Shown in pieces: positions 1 through 8,499 of a DNA stretch of 64,000 nt. Below the pieces are notes generated by a model. It was not told the DNA's origin and searched no databases. It saw nothing but the letters and a program-made list of their open reading frames with translations. Where the stretch lies: positions 13,370 to 77,369 of the forward strand of contig JALOBU010000015.1 of the NCBI GenBank assembly GCA_023228145.1. Direction: 5' to 3'. Position numbers and translations under genes: made by a program. The stretch is from Bacteroidales bacterium. GTDB lineage: Bacteria; Bacteroidota; Bacteroidia; Bacteroidales; CAIWKO01. How positions within the stretch are numbered: position 1 is the first letter of the stretch; each line of letters begins with the position of its first letter.

Positions 1-1832
1 CTGTTGTAATTAAATGCAATGCCGTTTATCAGTTTTTTTTCACCCGATAATTCATAATTTCCGCTCTCTTTTACTTGCTGGTTAACCATTAAAGCAGTTT
101 TTCCGGGCATTTTTTGTATTCCGGGAATAATTTCTATTTCTTTTTCGGTGTGTTTTAATTTTACTACAAGGTCTTTGCCTTCTTCGTAAACCAGCGGCAT
201 CTCAAGCACACTTTCTTCTCCTATCGTATAATAAAGCTTATTTTGCATGCGGCTCAGCAGGGCTATTTTATATATAGTGGGCACAAATAGCGCATGCCGT
301 GGAAAATTGCTGAATGAGGTCTGAAGGGGTATCGCAAGCAAGTAAACTTTACCGTTGCCGCAACTTTGAACATCCAGAAAAATATCGCCGTTTTGAAGTT
401 TTAGAAGGTACTCCTGCACGGAACGGCTGATACGGCTGATGGCATAATAAGACGTTACCTGTGGCATATCCATGTTTTGCGGAATGCTCTCAAAAACATC
501 TGTAAAAACAGGATTCTGAAGATTGATAGTCGCTATTTTTTGAGCAGCTTTTAAAAGGGAAGTATAATAATTTGAACCCAGTGAACTGAGAAACTGCCGG
601 TAATTTTCAATATTTATTTTTTCTGAGGGTATTACCAGGAGGTGCCCTCCGTTGCTGACAAATTTTTGTAACTCTTGTGCCAATCCTGTTGAAATATCTT
701 CTAATTCGTTGATTATAATTAAATTATACGAATTTAATGCATTGTAGTTAACCTGTCCGACAGGTGTGTTTTGATAAGTAAATGCAGAGTCCTCAGCCAT
801 CAGAGAATTCAGAAAGGGGCTTGGCTGCTTTCCGTTGATGCTTAATACCGGCACCGACGGAAGAATGTTATATGAAAAATAAAACTTATCATCAAAAATA
901 ATAGGGTTATCTGTTATCTCTATCATCCCATGGTGAACTCCGGCTTCATGGTCGATGTATGAAATAACTACTCCGGCAGTGCCGTTTGGGCCAATATTGA
1001 AACTATTTACGGCTTTTTGTACTTTATTGATATAAAGGCGCAAAGGTACTTTTTCGATAGCCTCTGCAGAATTGTTTTTAATGCTGATAAAAAGCTTTAC
1101 GGTTTGCCCCGTAAGATGTACCGGCGATTCGAACCAGCAGGTATCAATGTATAGATTGTTGATATTGTTGGCGTTGACAGGAACTAAAAAATAATTAATT
1201 GACGTATCGGGGATGAACATCTCAGGTTTGCAGGTTGTTTTCTGAAAGTCGGATATTACGTAAGCAATGTTGGAAGAGCCTTTCAGGTTGCTGAAAATTT
1301 CCAGTTGCCTTTTGGCAATATCCTGCAGCGAGCGGCTTATGGGGCTAAGTTCTAAACCACGCACCATTTCGCTAAATTCATCGCGCGTAACAAATTGCCA
1401 GTGACGGGCTTCAAAATCATTGGTGAGCAGTTGAAAATGGTCGCCGCTGCGATACGCGGAAGCTATTTCTATGGCTTTGTGTTTGGCTTCGTCAATCAGG
1501 CTGCCTCTGCTGCCCTCAGCCTGCATGCTGAAAGAATTATCAATATAAATACTGATGTAGTTTACGGCTTTGGGGTTGGCAGATTGTTGCTTATGAGGAA
1601 TGTAGGGTTGGGCAAAAGCAAACACCAGGGCTGTGATGGCAAGTATGCGAAGCAACAAAACAATCAGGTTGCGAAGCTGTGATTTTCTGCGTGTTTCCAG
1701 TTTTAACTCCTGAAGGTAACGTACATTGCTGAAAAAAACTTTTTTGTATTTACGGAAGTTGAACAAATGGATGATGATGGGTACTGCCACAGCAAACAAT
1801 GCAAACAGAAAATATGGATTTAAGAAAGTCAT
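1..1832 (-). CDS. BatA-like von Willebrand factor A protein (partial, C-terminus outside window)
   Basis: About 610 codons are open from the ATG at 1832 to the window edge with no stop, so the 3' end is missing. The N-terminus has the Bacteroidota aerotolerance (BatA N-terminal) layout: a first membrane helix around residues 8-24, a basic stretch, and a second helix around 54-75. A VWA-type metal site follows, with D98-N-S-F-S as the DxSxS motif. Later segments look like a beta-rich region and a ThuA/GATase-like region, as in long BatA relatives. The family is membrane-anchored and associated with MoxR ATPases, but no moxR is visible here. Function beyond envelope stress or assembly is not settled for the family. 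Confidence 0.8.
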   Translation of the reverse strand, partial: MTFLNPYFLFALFAVAVPIIIHLFNFRKYKKVFFSNVRYLQELKLETRRKSQLRNLIVLLLRILAITALVFAFAQPYIPHKQQSANPKAVNYISIYIDNSFSMQAEGSRGSLIDEAKHKAIEIASAYRSGDHFQLLTNDFEARHWQFVTRDEFSEMVRGLELSPISRSLQDIAKRQLEIFSNLKGSSNIAYVISDFQKTTCKPEMFIPDTSINYFLVPVNANNINNLYIDTCWFESPVHLTGQTVKLFISIKNNSAEAIEKVPLRLYINKVQKAVNSFNIGPNGTAGVVISYIDHEAGVHHGMIEITDNPIIFDDKFYFSYNILPSVPVLSINGKQPSPFLNSLMAEDSAFTYQNTPVGQVNYNALNSYNLIIINELEDISTGLAQELQKFVSNGGHLLVIPSEKINIENYRQFLSSLGSNYYTSLLKAAQKIATINLQNPVFTDVFESIPQNMDMPQVTSYYAISRISRSVQEYLLKLQNGDIFLDVQSCGNGKVYLLAIPLQTSFSNFPRHALFVPTIYKIALLSRMQNKLYYTIGEESVLEMPLVYEEGKDLVVKLKHTEKEIEIIPGIQKMPGKTALMVNQQVKESGNYELSGEKKLINGIAFNYN

Positions 1833-2095
1833 CCGTAAGTTTTATTAAAGCGCAAATTTAGTCATTTTTGAGAATTTTTGACGCGGTGCAGTCACTAATA
1901 ATAACCAATATATTTTCAGATTATTAAAAATTTTATTAGATTTGTAAAATAGTTAAAAGCAGAGCGCGGTTTTTTCCCGATAATACCCGGTCACTATTTT
2001 TCTAGTGGCATGCGGTAAGAGAAGTCAAAACTCAGATATGGGTTTGCTTTGTAAGTTTCAAAGCTTAGGCCTTTTATTAATTTAAAAAAATAAAT

Positions 2096-3634
2096 ATGAT
2101 GAAAAATGATAATAAGATATATTATAAGTCACGTGATTTTAAAACAATTTCATTATGGAAAAACATCACCCGGGAGCAATGGAATAATACTAATTGGCAA
2201 AAAGTCAATACTATACGTGACATAGAACAATTAAAACAAGTAATTAAACTCAATAATTTTCAGGAGAAAGAAATCAGAAGAACCCTGCAGGTATTAAAAA
2301 AAGAAGGGAAAGAGGCCTTGCGTATTACCCCATATTATGCTACGCTTATGCAGGAAGACCCGTTTCATCCCGTGATGCTGCAGGGTGAAAAATCAAGCCA
2401 AAGGCTAGACCCTGTTTTCTGGCAATGTGTACCAACTCCTGCCAACCTGCTGTTTCCCGATACAGGTGCAGAAGGCGCTATGTGTGAGGGTTCCAGAAGC
2501 TATGGCGCCGCTTATCAACGATATCCAAACCGGGTGGCGCTGTTTGTGGGCGAAAATACAAGCTGTGCTTCTTACTGTGTGCATTGCCAGAGGGCAAAAT
2601 CACTGGACGGCTCTGTGGATGTGAATAGAAAAGAAATCAATAAAGGATTGTTTTATATAGGGTATAACAGAAATATCAACGAAGTGCTTGTAACAGGAGG
2701 CGACGCCTTGATGATAAGCAGGTCGCGACTTCAGTATATTCTTGAGGAATTAAGCAAAATTCCGCATCTTCGTACCATAAGGATTGCTACAAGAACTCCT
2801 GTGGTGATGCCAATGGGTGTTACAGATGACATACTCGCTTTAATCAAAGAGTCTGCAAATAAATACAACCAGGGAATAGAAAAATATGTGTATTTTATGA
2901 CGCATATTAATCATTATCAGGAAATTACATCAGAAATGGCATCGGCCATCAAACGAATTAGCAGTCATGGTTTCACCATCAGAAACCAGACGGTATTGTT
3001 AAATCATGTAAATGATTATTACAAGACACTGGCTGAAACATTCCGCCGCATGTTCTGGGTGGGCGTTCATCCTTATTATTTATTGCAGTGCCATAAAGAA
3101 AAGGGCCTGGTGCATTTTATAACGCCCATACAGATTGGGAAGATATACATGAAGCATCTTCAGGGCTGGATGTCGGGCATTACCGTGCCGCGTTATGCCG
3201 CCAATGTGGAAGGCGGCGGCGGAAAAGTGCTGCTGATGCCCTCCGGGCATGATACATTAAATATTGACGATAAAATTGACCAGAAAATCTCCGAGAGTTT
3301 TGCGAACGTGATTACCTGGGATGGTAAAGAATGGTTAAGGTACGAAGCATTGGGAAGGGCAACTTACGAAGAGTTTGAGGCCGGCGTTAAAATTATGGAC
3401 GATTTTATCGGGCGCAAGGGTGTTTTCTTTCCCAAACTCATCATTGTTGACAAAGACGGGAACCATCTTGAAACAACCAACAGGACAAAACTACCCACCC
3501 TGAAAAAAATAAAAAAATCCGAACTTCTCGGATACAAACTTCACAGCCACAACATGCCGCTTACCAACCCCGCCGAAATATCGGATGAATTGGACAGGCA
3601 ATTTGTGAAATCAAAATTCATGAAGCAGGAATAG
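2096..3634 (+). CDS. KamA-family radical SAM 2,3-aminomutase, possibly glutamate-type
   Basis: A PLP- and SAM-dependent aminomutase of 512 residues. The 4Fe-4S/SAM motif is C157-x3-C161-x2-C164, followed by TGGD at 200-203. The PLP lysine lies in the GGGGK motif (K377). In lysine 2,3-aminomutase two aspartates (D293, D330) hold the substrate side-chain ammonium. The matching positions here are H333 and N370, with the same 37-residue spacing. Clostridial glutamate 2,3-aminomutase, from memory, has Lys and Asn there. A non-lysine substrate, perhaps glutamate giving beta-glutamate, is therefore inferred. The N-terminal extension relative to KamA also fits the glutamate enzyme. The gene stands alone. 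Start chosen at the first of two adjacent ATGs; ATG at 2099 is equally possible. Confidence 0.82.
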   Translation: MMKNDNKIYYKSRDFKTISLWKNITREQWNNTNWQKVNTIRDIEQLKQVIKLNNFQEKEIRRTLQVLKKEGKEALRITPYYATLMQEDPFHPVMLQGEKSSQRLDPVFWQCVPTPANLLFPDTGAEGAMCEGSRSYGAAYQRYPNRVALFVGENTSCASYCVHCQRAKSLDGSVDVNRKEINKGLFYIGYNRNINEVLVTGGDALMISRSRLQYILEELSKIPHLRTIRIATRTPVVMPMGVTDDILALIKESANKYNQGIEKYVYFMTHINHYQEITSEMASAIKRISSHGFTIRNQTVLLNHVNDYYKTLAETFRRMFWVGVHPYYLLQCHKEKGLVHFITPIQIGKIYMKHLQGWMSGITVPRYAANVEGGGGKVLLMPSGHDTLNIDDKIDQKISESFANVITWDGKEWLRYEALGRATYEEFEAGVKIMDDFIGRKGVFFPKLIIVDKDGNHLETTNRTKLPTLKKIKKSELLGYKLHSHNMPLTNPAEISDELDRQFVKSKFMKQE

Positions 3635-3720
3635 ATTTGTAATGGTATTGGCGTGAAAAAATTTATTTGATTTTACAGGAAAGCGATTTGTTTTCATTTT
3701 GGTGTTTGATATTAAATATT

Positions 3721-3728
3721 TATATTTG
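3721..3728 (+). promoter_or_regulatory. Bacteroidota -7 element (TATATTTG)
   Basis: TATATTTG matches TAnnTTTG exactly and lies about 120 bases before the TTG start of the cyclase-like gene. A TTTG about 20 bases upstream could serve as the -33 element. No start site has been shown. Confidence 0.4.
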
Positions 3729-3847
3729 TGTTCAAATTTAAAATGTTAAGCTATCTCCTGAAAGTCAGCAAATAGTGTTGAAAAAAGGGGAAGCGAGAAA
3801 TGAGTTAAGCACAAGGCTAAAAAGACAAACACGAAAACAAATTAAGA

Positions 3848-4765
3848 TTGACAAACTCGACCCTTACATATGAACGTAGATTAATTGCTTTTATAGACAT
3901 TCTTGGCTTCAAGGACATTGTAAAGCAATCAGAGACAGACTCTACTAAAATAGAGCTAATCTATTCTGTTCTTGAATATTTAAAGGATTGGGAAAAGACA
4001 GAAAAGTGGGACTTGAAATTTTTAGAAATTGAAGAAGACGCTCAAAAAAAAGGGGTAAGCAATTTTGACTTGCGTGGTAAGACAAATACAACTTCATTTT
4101 CTGATAGCATAGTCGTTTCGGTTCAGGTTGACAATAACGTAAATGAAATGGCTTCAACTTTAATTGTTAATCTCGCCTATATAGGAACTGTGCTTCTAGA
4201 AAAGGGAATTTTATTTCGTGGTGGTTTGACAATTGGAAATTTAATTCACGTTGACAATGGCACTGTATTCGGACAAGGATTAATTGACGCATATATGCTT
4301 GAAACAAGAAGTGCAAAATTTCCTAGAATTGTTCTTTCGGACAAACTATTAAAAGAATTAAATTATCCGCTAGAAACAAAAAGAAACAGATATCCATATC
4401 ACCAATATTTAGACAGATTTGATGACGGATGTGTTGGGTTTCATCAATTAATTTACTACCAAGTAATCGAAAGTTGGACAGAAATGACCCCTGAATTATT
4501 AACCGAATCATTAAGAAAAGTCCGTAAAGTCATAGTAAGCGGACTTGATTCAAGTTTTGAGAAACCTGAAGTATTTGAAAAATATACTTGGCTTAAAGAC
4601 CAATATAATAAATTGATAATTCTTAGCGACTTTGATTTCGAGACCAAAACAGAAGAGCATATAAAACAAAAAATAAGAGAACGAAATGATGGAATTGTAG
4701 GTAATAATATTCACTACTCTTACACCGACAATTTTTATGAAAACCGTAGAAATGACAAAGACTGA
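3848..4765 (+). CDS. Divergent class III nucleotidyl cyclase-like protein
   Basis: A 305-residue protein with three landmarks of the class III adenylate/guanylate cyclase fold in the right order: F-I-D17-I-L-G-F (first metal aspartate), F-S-D86-S-I (second metal aspartate), and R-G-G-L-T-I-G at 124-130. The usual Asn/Arg pair for transition-state binding is not obvious near 147-152 (DAYMLE), so activity or nucleotide choice may differ. There is no sensor, membrane or signal segment. The start must be TTG: an in-frame stop lies at 3818-3820 and no ATG occurs before the conserved FIDILGF. It is followed by an attC-like palindrome and a Fic gene, in an accessory-looking spot. Pycsar-type cyclases share this fold, but no effector gene is adjacent, so a defence role is only a possibility. 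Confidence 0.6.
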   Translation: MTNSTLTYERRLIAFIDILGFKDIVKQSETDSTKIELIYSVLEYLKDWEKTEKWDLKFLEIEEDAQKKGVSNFDLRGKTNTTSFSDSIVVSVQVDNNVNEMASTLIVNLAYIGTVLLEKGILFRGGLTIGNLIHVDNGTVFGQGLIDAYMLETRSAKFPRIVLSDKLLKELNYPLETKRNRYPYHQYLDRFDDGCVGFHQLIYYQVIESWTEMTPELLTESLRKVRKVIVSGLDSSFEKPEVFEKYTWLKDQYNKLIILSDFDFETKTEEHIKQKIRERNDGIVGNNIHYSYTDNFYENRRNDKD

Positions 4766-4777
4766 AAAAAGCCCAGT

Positions 4778-4909
4778 GCATAACAGCCGTTTGCCGCAAT
4801 GGGGGCTGACGTGGTTAAATCAATTGCAGTGCTTCTATCAAGCTTTCTGCTTGGTTGACAGTGAAGTGCTCCGAAATCCCCCACTGCGGCAAGCGGCAAA
4901 CCGTTAAGG
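4778..4909. repeat. attC-like imperfect palindrome
   Basis: A 132-base element bounded by GCATAAC (4778-4784) and GTTAAGG (4903-4909). TTGCCGCA at 4791-4798 pairs with TGCGGCAA at 4885-4892, and GGGGG at 4801-4805 pairs with CCCCC at 4878-4882. An alternative register pairs GTTTGCCGC (4789-4797) with GCGGCAAAC (4893-4901), because the 3' arm repeats the GCGGCAA unit. The long stem, 7-base ends and position 12 bases after a stop codon resemble integron attC sites. No integrase gene is in the window. The element could also be an unrelated palindromic repeat or a transcription terminator. Confidence 0.5.
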
Positions 4910-4961
4910 AAAACATCATATCGTTGAACGAAAAATTCAAGAGTAACAGTATAGATTAATA

Positions 4962-5843
4962 ATGAGTAATTCAAAAATATCCATACGTTTCTTTGACGAC
5001 CGCGAAGTACGAGCTGTTTGGGACGAGCAAAATGCCAGGTGGTGGTTTTCGGTCCTGGATATTGTTGCAGTGCTTACCAACCAGGACAACTATACAAAAA
5101 ACCGCAATTATTGGAAATACCTTAAAGCAAAGTTAAAGAAAGAAAATAGTCAAGTGGTTAGTGCCACTACCCAACTGAAACTTACAGCCAATGACGGTAA
5201 ACGCTATGTAACCGACATGTTGGATTACGCTGGTATTATTGCCTTAGGTAAAGAATTCCCGGGCAAAAAAGCAAACCGGTTTATTGATTGGTTTACATAC
5301 AGTGATGAATGTATTGACGGCAAAAGCAAGACAAAAGCGTATGCCTTGTTTGAAAGTTCGTTTATCGAAAGCATTGAAGTTGGGACAGCCAAAGGCTTGC
5401 AACAAATTCATGCGTATTTGTTTGGAGGGTTGTATGATTTTGCAGGACAAATCAGACAAAAAAACATTTCCAAAGGAGGTTTTCAATTTGCTGTATCACA
5501 TTTTTTGGGCGACACATTAAAGCAAATAGAAGCCATGCCTGAAAATACATTTGACGAAATCGTAAGCAAATATATTGAAATGAACATTGCGCACCCTTTT
5601 ATGGAAGGTAATGGCAGAAGCACCAGGATATGGTTGGATTTAATACTGAAAAAACGCCTCAAAAAATGTGTTGATTGGAGTAAAATAAGTAAACGAGACT
5701 ATATGAACGCAATGATGCTAAGCCCTACCAAAAGTCATGTTCTGAAATCTCTTTTAGAAAAAGCGCTCACCACCAAAATAAATGACCGTGAAATGTTTAT
5801 GAAAGGGATTGATTATTCCTATTATTATGAAGAAAATGGTTAA
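4962..5843 (+). CDS. Bro-N/Fic fusion protein (probable protein AMP-transferase)
   Basis: A 293-residue two-domain protein. Residues about 5-112 look like the Bro-N domain found in phage antirepressors. Residues about 140-250 form a Fic core with the full catalytic motif H211-P-F-M-E-G-N-G-R219 and the preceding I-H-x-x-L-F-G and AGxIR motifs. Fic enzymes move AMP or related groups from nucleotides onto protein hydroxyls. All catalytic residues are present, so it should be active unless inhibited. No antitoxin gene is adjacent and no clear inhibitory (S/T)xxxE(G/N) helix was identified. Bro-N domains bind DNA in phage proteins; self-regulation or host-phage conflict is inference. A start at ATG 4962 gives a complete Bro-N domain. 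Confidence 0.82.
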   Translation: MSNSKISIRFFDDREVRAVWDEQNARWWFSVLDIVAVLTNQDNYTKNRNYWKYLKAKLKKENSQVVSATTQLKLTANDGKRYVTDMLDYAGIIALGKEFPGKKANRFIDWFTYSDECIDGKSKTKAYALFESSFIESIEVGTAKGLQQIHAYLFGGLYDFAGQIRQKNISKGGFQFAVSHFLGDTLKQIEAMPENTFDEIVSKYIEMNIAHPFMEGNGRSTRIWLDLILKKRLKKCVDWSKISKRDYMNAMMLSPTKSHVLKSLLEKALTTKINDREMFMKGIDYSYYYEENG

Positions 5844-5963
5844 AGAATATATGAAATAGTGAAACTTCATAATTTAATAGCACAAGCGGTTAATTTATTC
5901 TTCTTTAACACCCTTTTGTTTAAAAATTGCATATTCATTTAACAGCTTTATTCATAATTTGTG

Positions 5964-5971
5964 TAAATTCG
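5964..5971 (+). promoter_or_regulatory. Probable -7 element for the gldFG operon (TAAATTCG)
   Basis: One mismatch to TAnnTTTG. It sits only 2 bases before the upstream ATG (5973), which argues that translation of gldF begins at the second ATG, 5991. Confidence 0.35.
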
Positions 5972-5990
5972 CATGCTTTTTAATACAGGC

Positions 5991-6722
5991 ATGTTCACTC
6001 TACTCAAAAAAGAAATAAGCGGATTTTTAAGTTCCCTGATAGGCTACATCGTCATCATCGTGTTCCTGCTTACCAACAGCCTGTTCTTGTGGGTGTTTAA
6101 CAGCGATTTTAATATCCTGAATTTCGGATATGCCTCTATTGACGGTCTCTTTGTGTTGGCTCCTTGGGTGTTCCTTTTCCTGATTCCCGCCATCACCATG
6201 CGCTCTTTTGCTGATGAAAAAAAATCAGGCACTATAGAGTTGCTTCTCACCAAGCCCCTCAGCGACCTGCAGATTATCTTTGCAAAATATTTTGCCGGCT
6301 TGCTGCTGGTGGTGCTTTCTTTGTTGCCCACACTCATATATTTTATTACAGTTTACTGGCTGGGTTTTCCAATAGGCAATATTGACACCGGAGCGACCTG
6401 GGGCTCATACATTGGATTGATATTGCTGGGCTCAGCATTTGTAGCCATTGGGCTTTTCTGTTCGGCAATTACAGATAAACAGGTGCTTGCTTTTGTATTG
6501 TCGGTGTTTATATGCCTGTTTTTATACATCGGATTTGAAATGCTGTATTCTTTGGAATTGTTTGGGAAAATTGACCTTTTCATACAACGTATAGGGATGA
6601 ATGCGCATTATATATCTTTAAGCAGGGGTGTGGTGGATACCCGCGATGTTATATATTTCCTGAGTGTTATTGCCCTGTTTATCCTGCTCACCAAAATAAT
6701 GATAGAAAAACGAAAATGGTAA
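5991..6722 (+). CDS. gldF: Gliding-motility ABC transporter permease GldF
   Basis: An ABC-2 type permease of about 243 residues. It has an N-terminal 'LLKKEISGFL' segment, six hydrophobic helices, and the SFADEKKSGTIELLLTKP stretch after helix 2 that is typical of GldF and NosY-like permeases. GldF works with GldG and the ATPase GldA in the inner membrane. In gliding Bacteroidota this transporter supports motility, though it is also kept in non-gliders. gldA is not adjacent. I prefer ATG 5991 to ATG 5973 because a likely -7 promoter ends at 5971 and the extra six residues are not family-like. gldG follows after 7 bases. Confidence 0.88.
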   Translation: MFTLLKKEISGFLSSLIGYIVIIVFLLTNSLFLWVFNSDFNILNFGYASIDGLFVLAPWVFLFLIPAITMRSFADEKKSGTIELLLTKPLSDLQIIFAKYFAGLLLVVLSLLPTLIYFITVYWLGFPIGNIDTGATWGSYIGLILLGSAFVAIGLFCSAITDKQVLAFVLSVFICLFLYIGFEMLYSLELFGKIDLFIQRIGMNAHYISLSRGVVDTRDVIYFLSVIALFILLTKIMIEKRKW

Positions 6723-6729
6723 AAAAATC

Positions 6730-8487
6730 ATGGCTGGCATGAGGAAGACAAAAAAACATTTTAAGCGCAACAGCCTGACACAGCTTGGATTGAGCCTGCT
6801 TGTCATCGTCCTGCTTAATATTATTTTCAGTTTTGTTTTCACACGTATTGACCTCACACAAGAAAAACGTTACTCTTTATCAAAAGCAACAAAAGAATAT
6901 CTGAAAAATATTGATGACATCGTATATTTTAAAGTTTATCTTGAAGGGGATTTCCCTGCCGGATTTAAACGCCTGAGGTCTGAAACTAAAGAAATGCTTG
7001 ATGAATTCCGGGCTTATAACAGCAATATACAGTACCGTTTCATCAATCCTTCGGCCGGGGATGATAAAAACAAAATTAAAACCACCTACCAGCAACTGAT
7101 GAAAAAAGGCTTGCAGCCCACCAACTTAAAAGTAAATACCGCCGAAGGCACCTCGCAGCAATGGATATTTCCGGGCGCACTGGCCACCTACAAGGAAAAG
7201 GAAATCCCTGTTCAATTGTTTATGAATCAACTGGGCACCCCTGCTGATAATGTGTTGAATAACTCAGTACAAAATCTTGAATACAACCTTATTAGTGCCA
7301 TAAGGAAACTCAGTGTGAAAACCAAGCCACGCGTTGCATTCACCGAAGGGCACGGAGAGCTGAGCAACTATAAGATGGCAGATATTATATATTCATTGTC
7401 GGACTATTATGCTGTGGAAAGGGTGAAAATTGACGGCAAAATTAACAGCCTGATGGTTCGTGGTACCAAAGAAAAACCGCTGCTGAATAAATACGAGCTA
7501 CTTGTCATCGCCGGCCCCGACTCAGCTTTTAATGAAAAAGACAAATATTTTATAGACCAGTTTGTGATGCATGGCGGCAAAATTCTCTGGCTTGTTGACC
7601 CCGTATATACCAGTATGGACAGCCTGCAACGCAGTAACGAAACACTGGGATTCGGCAGAGATCTCAACCTTGATGATATGATGTTCAGTTACGGTGTACG
7701 GATGAACACCAACCTGCTGCTTGACCTTAATGCCTTGCCAATACCCGCTGTTACAGGCTCTTATGGGGGACAACCGCAAATTGAATTACTGCCGTGGTAT
7801 TATTTTCCTCTTCTTATGACAAACATTAAACATCCCATAGTTAATAACCTGAATGCCGTCAAAACCGAATTTGTCAGCAGTATTGACACTGTGGGAGGCA
7901 GAGACATTAAAAAAACTGTTTTGCTTACCACTTCAAAATATTCTCGTGCTGTTAACACTCCTACGCGTATCTCGCTGGATATTATGCAGGAAAAACCGGA
8001 TGAAAGATTATTTAACAAATCATTCCTGCCGGTAGCGGTATTGCTTGAAGGTAAGTTTAAATCAATTTATATCAATCGTTTGCCACGTTCTATTATTGAA
8101 GACACTTCCAGCTTTAATTTTTTAGAGCAAAGCCCCGAAACAAAAATGATAATCATTGCCGACGCTGATGTTATAAAAAACCAGCTTGACAAGAAAAACG
8201 GAACCCCCTTTCCGCTGGGCTACGACCAATATACTGGTGAAACCTTCGGAAATAAGGACTTCATAATGAATTGTATTGATTATCTTTGCGATGATTCAGG
8301 CATCATCAGTGTACGTTCACGTGAGATAAAACTACGCGGACTTGACCCCAAGAAAATTAAAAATGGCAACATAAAACTTATTGTACAGTTGACAAATACT
8401 GCAGGGCCTGTGTTTATTGTGATGTTTCTTGCCATGGTAATGATGTTAACAAGAAAATACAGATATGCAAAAAAACATAAGGTGTAA
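6730..8487 (+). CDS. gldG: Gliding-motility ABC transporter auxiliary protein GldG
   Basis: A 585-residue protein with one N-terminal membrane helix (about residues 20-38), a large periplasmic region that includes an ABC-transporter auxiliary domain, and a C-terminal helix (about 558-575) with a basic tail. The conserved start of the soluble region (FTRIDLTQEKRYSLS) and the TEGHGE segment match GldG. It lies directly after gldF and before a DUF4340 gene, the usual Bacteroidota order, and dnaN follows, also a common neighbour. It is thought to partner GldF in the membrane; the transported substrate is unknown. Confidence 0.9.
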   Translation: MAGMRKTKKHFKRNSLTQLGLSLLVIVLLNIIFSFVFTRIDLTQEKRYSLSKATKEYLKNIDDIVYFKVYLEGDFPAGFKRLRSETKEMLDEFRAYNSNIQYRFINPSAGDDKNKIKTTYQQLMKKGLQPTNLKVNTAEGTSQQWIFPGALATYKEKEIPVQLFMNQLGTPADNVLNNSVQNLEYNLISAIRKLSVKTKPRVAFTEGHGELSNYKMADIIYSLSDYYAVERVKIDGKINSLMVRGTKEKPLLNKYELLVIAGPDSAFNEKDKYFIDQFVMHGGKILWLVDPVYTSMDSLQRSNETLGFGRDLNLDDMMFSYGVRMNTNLLLDLNALPIPAVTGSYGGQPQIELLPWYYFPLLMTNIKHPIVNNLNAVKTEFVSSIDTVGGRDIKKTVLLTTSKYSRAVNTPTRISLDIMQEKPDERLFNKSFLPVAVLLEGKFKSIYINRLPRSIIEDTSSFNFLEQSPETKMIIIADADVIKNQLDKKNGTPFPLGYDQYTGETFGNKDFIMNCIDYLCDDSGIISVRSREIKLRGLDPKKIKNGNIKLIVQLTNTAGPVFIVMFLAMVMMLTRKYRYAKKHKV

Positions 8488-8499
8488 AATCTCTTTTCT

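Noticed and set aside
3848..5843. Complete Pycsar or CBASS defence system
   Set aside because: No membrane, nuclease or TIR effector is next to the cyclase-like gene; the Fic protein is not a known cyclic-nucleotide effector.
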